This document shows, piece after piece, positions 58,100 through 64,000 of a DNA stretch of 64,000 nucleotides. The notes beneath the pieces were generated by a model. The model saw nothing but the letters and a program-made list of their open reading frames with translations. It had not been told where the DNA came from and did no database searches. Made by a program: the position numbers and the translations under genes. This DNA is from Tanypteryx hageni (lineage: Eukaryota; Arthropoda; Insecta; Odonata; Petaluridae), in the NCBI GenBank assembly GCA_028673005.1, contig CM054117.1:53691370-53755369 (forward strand). Reading direction: 5' to 3'. Within the stretch, counting starts at the first letter, position 1; each line of letters begins with the position of its first letter.

Positions 58100-58600
58100 A
58101 CGTCGAAGGGCCGACAATATTCTAGGGTCAAAAGGGCCGAAAGTACGAAAGGGACGGCAATACGAAAAGGCCAAAATATTTACTACGTTCTTCGGTTACT
58201 TCTCATATTGTTGTTATGATGATATTTATGGGAATAATAAAAAATTAATTAAATAATTTTAATAAATAGTCGTTATGTTCTTTATCTCTTTATCTAATCG
58301 CCTCAAGGTTACTTTTTAACGATTTAGATAATTGTGTCTTAAAAATTTCAATTTTTTCAATTTAATTATTTACACTTAGAAAATTATTTGGAACTTGTGT
58401 AAGTAAGCACGACCCAACTCAACCCATATTATAAAATAATATATTAATAGGTCCATATTTTTAATTCCAATACATTTTTGTTAGTTATGTCCTGATATAA
58501 CTTCTATATAATGCGTAAATCTGTTTAATTAAGTTAATGATTCATCTATTTATGCAAATTGATGTTGTCGGCCCTTTTACTGTCTGCCCTTCAACCGTGT
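58100..58600. mobile_element. Possible MITE with GAAGGGCCGACA ends
   Basis: The left end carries GTCGAAGGGCCGACA and AAAAGGGCCGAAAGTACG; the right end, complemented, carries GGTTGAAGGGCAGACA and AAAAGGGCCGACAACATC. The same two motifs occur in the same order on both inverted ends, enclosing about 400 bp of AT-rich DNA. Exact borders and target duplication were not resolved. Confidence 0.45.
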
Positions 58601-58609
58601 CACTGTTTT

Positions 58610-60990
58610 TTCCTCCCATTCGAACCCAAGTGATACAAGTAATATTACTAGATAGGTACTTGCATTAATTGCTATTCCTACAAAAATCATAAATCATAAC
58701 GAAACCGAATGGAGATTGTTAACACTAGTGTCATTCCAAAGATTTAATTCTAAATGATTCATTTTAATTACTTACTGTATTACAATAATATAAAGAAGCT
58801 ACAAGTTTCTATCGTCTGAGAATGTTTTTTCCGAATAAATTAAAAATGAAAACAGCAATTTATATTAACAAAGAGCACATACTTGTGTGTGAAGGGCGAG
58901 ACCTATAAATATGCATTTATAGTTTTTTAAAGGCCAATAAGTAACAGAAAATGAACTAAATCGCCCATAAATGGCGATGAGTTTATCACGATCATGCCAA
59001 TCATCGTACCGGATTCCAGTGTGTGGGTGTGTTTATAATTCCATAGTAATAATTAGATTTTGCAATGCAGGTGTTTCTTCGAGAAGCTCGTATAGATAAG
59101 AACTGGTTTCCTTACTCATGAATTTCAACTTGCTTCGATACCTCAACTGTCATAAAATTTATTGGTCAAGAAAATTCGCATCCGAATAAAAACAGACGTG
59201 ACCAAGGCGGTATTGTATCGACAGCATTATACATGCGTTTTAAACTTTCCCCGAAAACGATGATCAGAAAAAATGGAAAAGGTGAAAGTTCACGATGTTT
59301 GCGACGATAAAGGCAGATGATGTAAGGAACCAAACGCATGCGTCCCCTTCCTATTACCAGCTGACGTAAACGCAAACGTCAAGAAGCAGGCGGAAATATT
59401 CTCTGTCTATAAGTAATGGAAATCACCAACGCGCCAAAGTCTATGCGTGCGTTCGATCACCCAAAGAAAACGTGCCGAACCGTCAAAAAAAATACATTCA
59501 GAGGCGAGTCAAACGACCATCGAGAGACAGAAAAAAATACACTCCCTCGCGTCTAGAGATCAATTCGAGCAGAAAGGATTTTTGCCGCGAGTCGCCTTTG
59601 GCGAATAAAGATGTCATGTTCGCGCCGCGATGTCTTCGCGCTGGAAAAGTCGAGTCGAGATAGAACCGCGATTCCGGTTTCAAAAAAAAAACCTCCGAAC
59701 GCCATGAACTCCTTTTTCCCTTCCAATAACATTAAATCTCGATTCAAATGGTATCGGTGGGATAGAATTTTTTTCCCTTATCGAACGATTCAAGTCGGAT
59801 CGACGCGGGTTATTTCTTCTTCTTCTTGTACTGCCGCGAATCGACCGGAATTAAATTGTTCGCCGAATCGTTTTAAAACGATCGCTGAGGTTCAGGCGAC
59901 GAATGAACTGCGGAATTTACTAATTCGGTCGCGCGTATTTACGTCGGTTCCGCTCCGAGTAAATTTTCAATTTAAATGGTAATTGACGGCGGGTATTTAT
60001 GTTTCTTTCCTCGGCTGAAAAACTAAGCCGCTGCATGGCTCCGTTGGATGAGGATGTCGCAGCGCAATAGCATTAACAAAAACACATATTCTGTAAATTC
60101 ACATCTTCTTTGTGCGATTAAATTTTTGTTTCTTCCCTGATATTATAAGACTAAGACATGGGTGAATCCTGGCTTTAAAAAACAAAAAGCGAATGAGATC
60201 TGTATTAATGCAAATTTGTCAGGTCAGGAAAATAAAATGCACGATTTTCTCGAAGTGTGTTTCAACTTAAAATTCGTATCCGAAATTATGAAACATCGGT
60301 TGCGTGCGCATATTATGCGATGCGTAGGGGTCCACTAAGGAACAAAAGAAACATGTTTTAATTCTGCTGGTGTATAAATATATAAAATTATATTCACTAT
60401 TTATTGGTAACATGAAAACCAATAATACTATGTACTTGTTTTGTTACGAAAATTAATGTTATTTTTTAAATATTCTCTACTGTCAATTAATTTCTGCGTT
60501 GGGGCCCCACGCTGTTGTACCTATCCCACTGTGAAGGATAGTCATTAAGTTTTCACAGAAATTTAATTCGCACCAAGACGAAGTTCCTTTACAGACTGGA
60601 ATTGCGTATGCATATGCCAGATATTGAAGATATACCTTAACGTTCAATCCTTATATCTGCATAATAGTCAAATGCGAACTCTGAACCGTACAAAAAAATT
60701 AGCTTTTTAAAAAGCCCTTAAAGATGGGGAAGGATGTTTCACCTAGAGTTGGTTTAAAAAATTGCCTCCCATTAATTAAATAATGATTTCCGTAGAGTTC
60801 CACAAGAGTTAGCGCGTAGGAGATGAAAGATGTTTATCTACTCGAGAGATAGAGCTAGCGAGGTAGAAATTAATAAGCTGGCAGAGGTTTGAGAGATCGT
60901 AAAATTGATACGTTTCGACCTGTATTGAGCTGCTGTCAGTGCATGTTCACCAAAGGTTTAATGAGGTCTATATATGTATATGTGTATATA
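58610..60990. other. Gene-less stretch, 2.4 kb
   Basis: AT-rich, with a GC-richer segment at 59460-60000 containing overlapping frames of up to 123 codons without a domain. No repeats were recognised. Confidence 0.5.
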
Positions 60991-60998
60991 AATATATA

Positions 60999-61273
60999 CC
61001 GTATTTACCCGACTATAAGGTGATCCCCATGACAGAAGCTGATTTTTAGGAAGAAATTTTTATAAGGCATTCTGAAGCAAATCAATTAAACTAGATTACT
61101 GGAGTTTTTTATTTAAATCTTTAAATATTATCATCACAATTTAAACCATTTGGGGTACTAAAAAGTAGTCACTATTTTTTTCTTTATTTATTTCTTTGTT
61201 CGTAAATATGAGACAATCGCCAACCTTGGACGAAAAACAGGAAAAACCTCATCTTGTAGTCGGATAAAAACGG
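60999..61273. mobile_element. 275-bp TIR element with TA duplication
   Basis: The left end is CCGTATTTACCCGACTATAA; the right end, complemented, is CCGTTTTTATCCGACTACAA, continuing GG-TGA. TA occurs on both sides (60997-60998 and 61274-61275). The structure fits a MITE of a TA-targeting DNA transposon. The superfamily is not certain. Confidence 0.8.
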
Positions 61274-61275
61274 TA

Positions 61276-64000
61276 AACAGACAGGATTAGGTTCAATTCA
61301 CATTTAGAGATGAGATTTTGCTAGTAATAATGCCATTTATTAGTGGCGTAAAATCGTATCCAAACTTCTAGACAGGAAAATACGGTAAATCGCCTTCGTT
61401 GATATTTTTTGCCCAAATCATCATACGTTGATGCTAGCTTGTGCAGCGCATTTTCCGATACAGGTAGCTTAAAAGAAAATTAAAGAAAGTCTTTAAAAAA
61501 GGGCAGTAATATAAGTATATATTTCATTATAACGATTATTAAGTTTAAAGGTGAAATAGTGTAATCCAAATGGATGTCGGATATTGCCTGAAAATCGATT
61601 TATGCATCTTCCTCAGGAGAAAATTGCAATTAATTATACTGTATTCCACCACTTTACAAAAAGTTTCAAATTTATTTGGATTCACATCAAACTCAACATA
61701 GGGTATAGACCTAACTATTGAATTTCACCAAATTACTGAAAAGAAAAGCATTTTGGGAGAACAAACACTTCGTTTAATAAATCTGCTTCTGTGTGAATTT
61801 TTATATAATGTTTGAAAGTAAGAAATCTAAAAAATTCCAGTAATTTATTAATATACCACCGCAATATTTAATATTTCTTGAGATGGTGCTTATGAAAAAG
61901 TACAACAAAGCGTTGATATTCTTACTGTTATTGTTAAACAGAGTCAAACCGTGGAAAATTCTTTTAGTGCAGGTAATTCTCACTTTTTTTAAGTAATGGC
62001 TAATCGGATACTTTACCCTAAAATTTCATAAAATTTTCGTACGATTATTTAATTAAATAACACAATGTATAGGTCAATATTATGAATAGCATTTGGCTTT
62101 GACATGGAACCAGCATTACCGCGCTTGTTGCTATGCGACGAAACAACGGTATTCCCAGGTAACATCAGCTGAACCTTAGATTCACAAATTGGATCGACCC
62201 AATTTGAGATGCTTAATTAAACCGTGTCAAAACCACGACGACATTTCTACACTGTATTTTGATGACGTCACCCTCGACATCCTCCACCACTTCGGTCCTT
62301 AACGTCCACTACGAGTAATTCCCGCTTTTTGAATTTTAATGCGCGCGCAATCCGTTCCGGGCGAGCTTCCAAGCCGTCCTATGTCACCGGTATGCCTAAT
62401 GGCATTTCCGATACTCTGACGTAATCCCAACGCAAGGTTCTTAGCTGTTTTTTATTTAGAGGTATTTTTTTCGCGATGGGGTGAAAGGCCAGGGTCGTGC
62501 GCTCTCGAGAACAAGGAATAATTACCTCGGCGTGTCGCGCAAGGCGTTTTTCTTTATTTTTTCACGTGACGCGATTAAATAAATGAACGCCAAGACTCGT
62601 TCCTTGAATTTAAAACAAGAGAGGGCGAAAAGCGGGAGATCGTTAAATAGATTAGAGGTGGGACTTTATGGGATTTTAATTTCCCTCCCAACGTTATTTC
62701 GAGCGTTGAGAAATGTTAGGCAACGCTAGGATGGATCCTTGAGACGGCCGTATGCTGAACAATGTTAACATTACGTAGTAAATGCGGGAGAAATTTGTTC
62801 GCGAAAAACCTCGTCTGGTTGATTTGGCAAGAATGTAATAGAAATTACGATAAATTTAAATGAAAGTGAAATGAAGGCAGCGTATTAAAAGCCTTATAGA
62901 ACCATTCGTTACGAGAGAGGATTTTTAAAAATAGGATCGATTTTATGAATGATCGAATTAACGCGCCTAAAAGAAGTAAACGACTTCGTATACTTGCTTA
63001 AGAGAATTCTTTGTCACGACGCAATTCTTGATGCAATGATGGTTGTGGATATTACCTAAAATTTTGAAAAGATATGTTTTGAATCATTACTTAGCATTAA
63101 TTTGCTTTATCAATGATAAAATACGCAAAGAAGAGCTTCCAGGTAAAAAACAATGTAATTTTTGTTCAAAAAAACAGGAAATGAATTGAGGAAATGTAAA
63201 ATACTAGAGTAGAAACAAATTAATATTGGCGAGTTCGTGTGCCAATGGAATTAAACGGAAATAATTTTAAACTGCCGAGGTAAACTAATTCTAGGAAGAG
63301 CTAATTTACTTCTTAGTTAGTCAAAAACAAAGAGGAAATACATTAATATTGTGCGCAAGGTGGAGGCCACGTTCTTGGATACGGCCGCGTTGCGAAAATT
63401 TAATACCTTATGGAAAAAATCACGCGTCTGTAAAGGCTACGAGCTTTCTCACGTCTCATAATGCACGATAGATGCGTTTCGGGTCAAATTTTGAACCGCG
63501 TCTGATAAAATTATATATTTGTTGAGTAAATAAATGTCACATTTATTCACCTTTTATGTAATAATCCGCGCATGGAAAACCCGCGTTGGACTAGGACTTA
63601 CTCTGTCCAAGGAGTTTGTTCAAATTAACAAATCACAGCATTTTGTTCGTCCCGTCGATTACATCGAATTGAATAAATTAATGTAAAATTTTAATCTAGA
63701 AAGCGTCGCTTTCATTTGATGAAACTCCGTCGCAGTCGTTTAGTCATAAACCAACCTCATTACAAGAAAAAAACCTCCTTCGTGCATAATCTTTTCACGA
63801 GATTAATATCATGAGCAATGAGATTCAATCGGAGGGGGGAAATGAAAATCATTTTGGTATCCGACAAAAATTGCACGGCCTTTCTTCTCCGCGGCAGTGA
63901 TGCAGAAAGCATGCGCGGGTATTACGCCAGGTCTAAATTAAGCCCTTGATTGAGTTCCGCGGCTGAACTACGAAGTCTGCTCGACGGAGGGAAAAAGCAA
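61276..64000. other. Gene-less stretch, 2.7 kb
   Basis: AT-rich to the end of the window. The only frame of note is 60 codons without a domain. A GAAAATACGGTAAAT piece at 61376 weakly echoes the end of the preceding TIR element. Nothing else is seen. Confidence 0.5.

Overview
The window is eukaryotic, almost certainly animal and most likely arthropod. It mixes element families common in arthropod genomes: piggyBac, PIF/Harbinger, many hAT miniature elements, pogo/Tigger-type MITEs, a Helitron, Penelope-like or LINE debris, and tRNA-derived SINEs. It also has long (TA)n arrays and long purine strands. There are no operons, ribosome binding sites or dense ORFs. The species cannot be named from the sequence alone. 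I found no intact host protein-coding gene, no rRNA and no convincing functional tRNA, so this looks like intergenic DNA or a very large intron.

Most open frames are accidents. The longest (411 codons, complement of 6753-7988) and the others rich in Ser/Leu/Pro or Arg/Glu/Gly are readings of polypurine/polypyrimidine tracts. Frames of alternating Tyr-Ile are (TA)n arrays. Only three short frames resemble proteins, and all are transposon remnants: a Harbinger transposase first exon with one frameshift (21863-22296), a piggyBac C-terminal zinc ribbon (19108-19290), and a possible Penelope-like/LINE C-terminal tail (41760-41970, minus).

Layout. 1-6.7 kb: a pogo-like MITE, a SINE carrying an internal 11-bp minisatellite, a (TA)n composite with a 106-bp perfect palindrome, a hAT MITE, and one copy of an unclassified repeat. 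6.7-7.9 kb: a 1.1-kb purine block with a 13-bp G-rich minisatellite. 8.7-13.4 kb: hAT elements, a solo-LTR-like block and a 406-bp Helitron. 14.9-16.1 kb: a second purine block. 18.8-19.7 kb: a 592-bp piggyBac deletion derivative inside one arm of a segmental duplication whose other arm keeps the empty site. 21.8-22.6 kb: Harbinger remnant. 23.7-28.3 kb: (TA)n arrays, a tRNA-derived sequence and a repeat module with a conserved hairpin. 30-33 kb: a retroelement with a 13-bp target-site duplication nested in a dispersed repeat, a second copy of that repeat, and a hAT MITE. 34-36 kb: (TA)n arrays, hAT ends and a fold-back. 41-42.8 kb: Penelope-like/LINE fragment plus hairpin motifs. 44.5-47.3 kb: Helitron-like repeat, 30-bp minisatellite, two hAT MITEs and (TA)n modules. 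50.5-51.3 kb: third purine block. 52.4-55.8 kb: SINEs and the second copy of the unclassified repeat. 58-61.3 kb: two TIR elements. The remaining blocks are single-copy-looking, AT-rich and featureless by eye.

The most interesting items are a recurring CTGANGA-hairpin-GAAA motif (hammerhead-like but not canonical), the piggyBac insertion with its paralogous empty site, the perfect palindrome, and the nested retroelement insertion.
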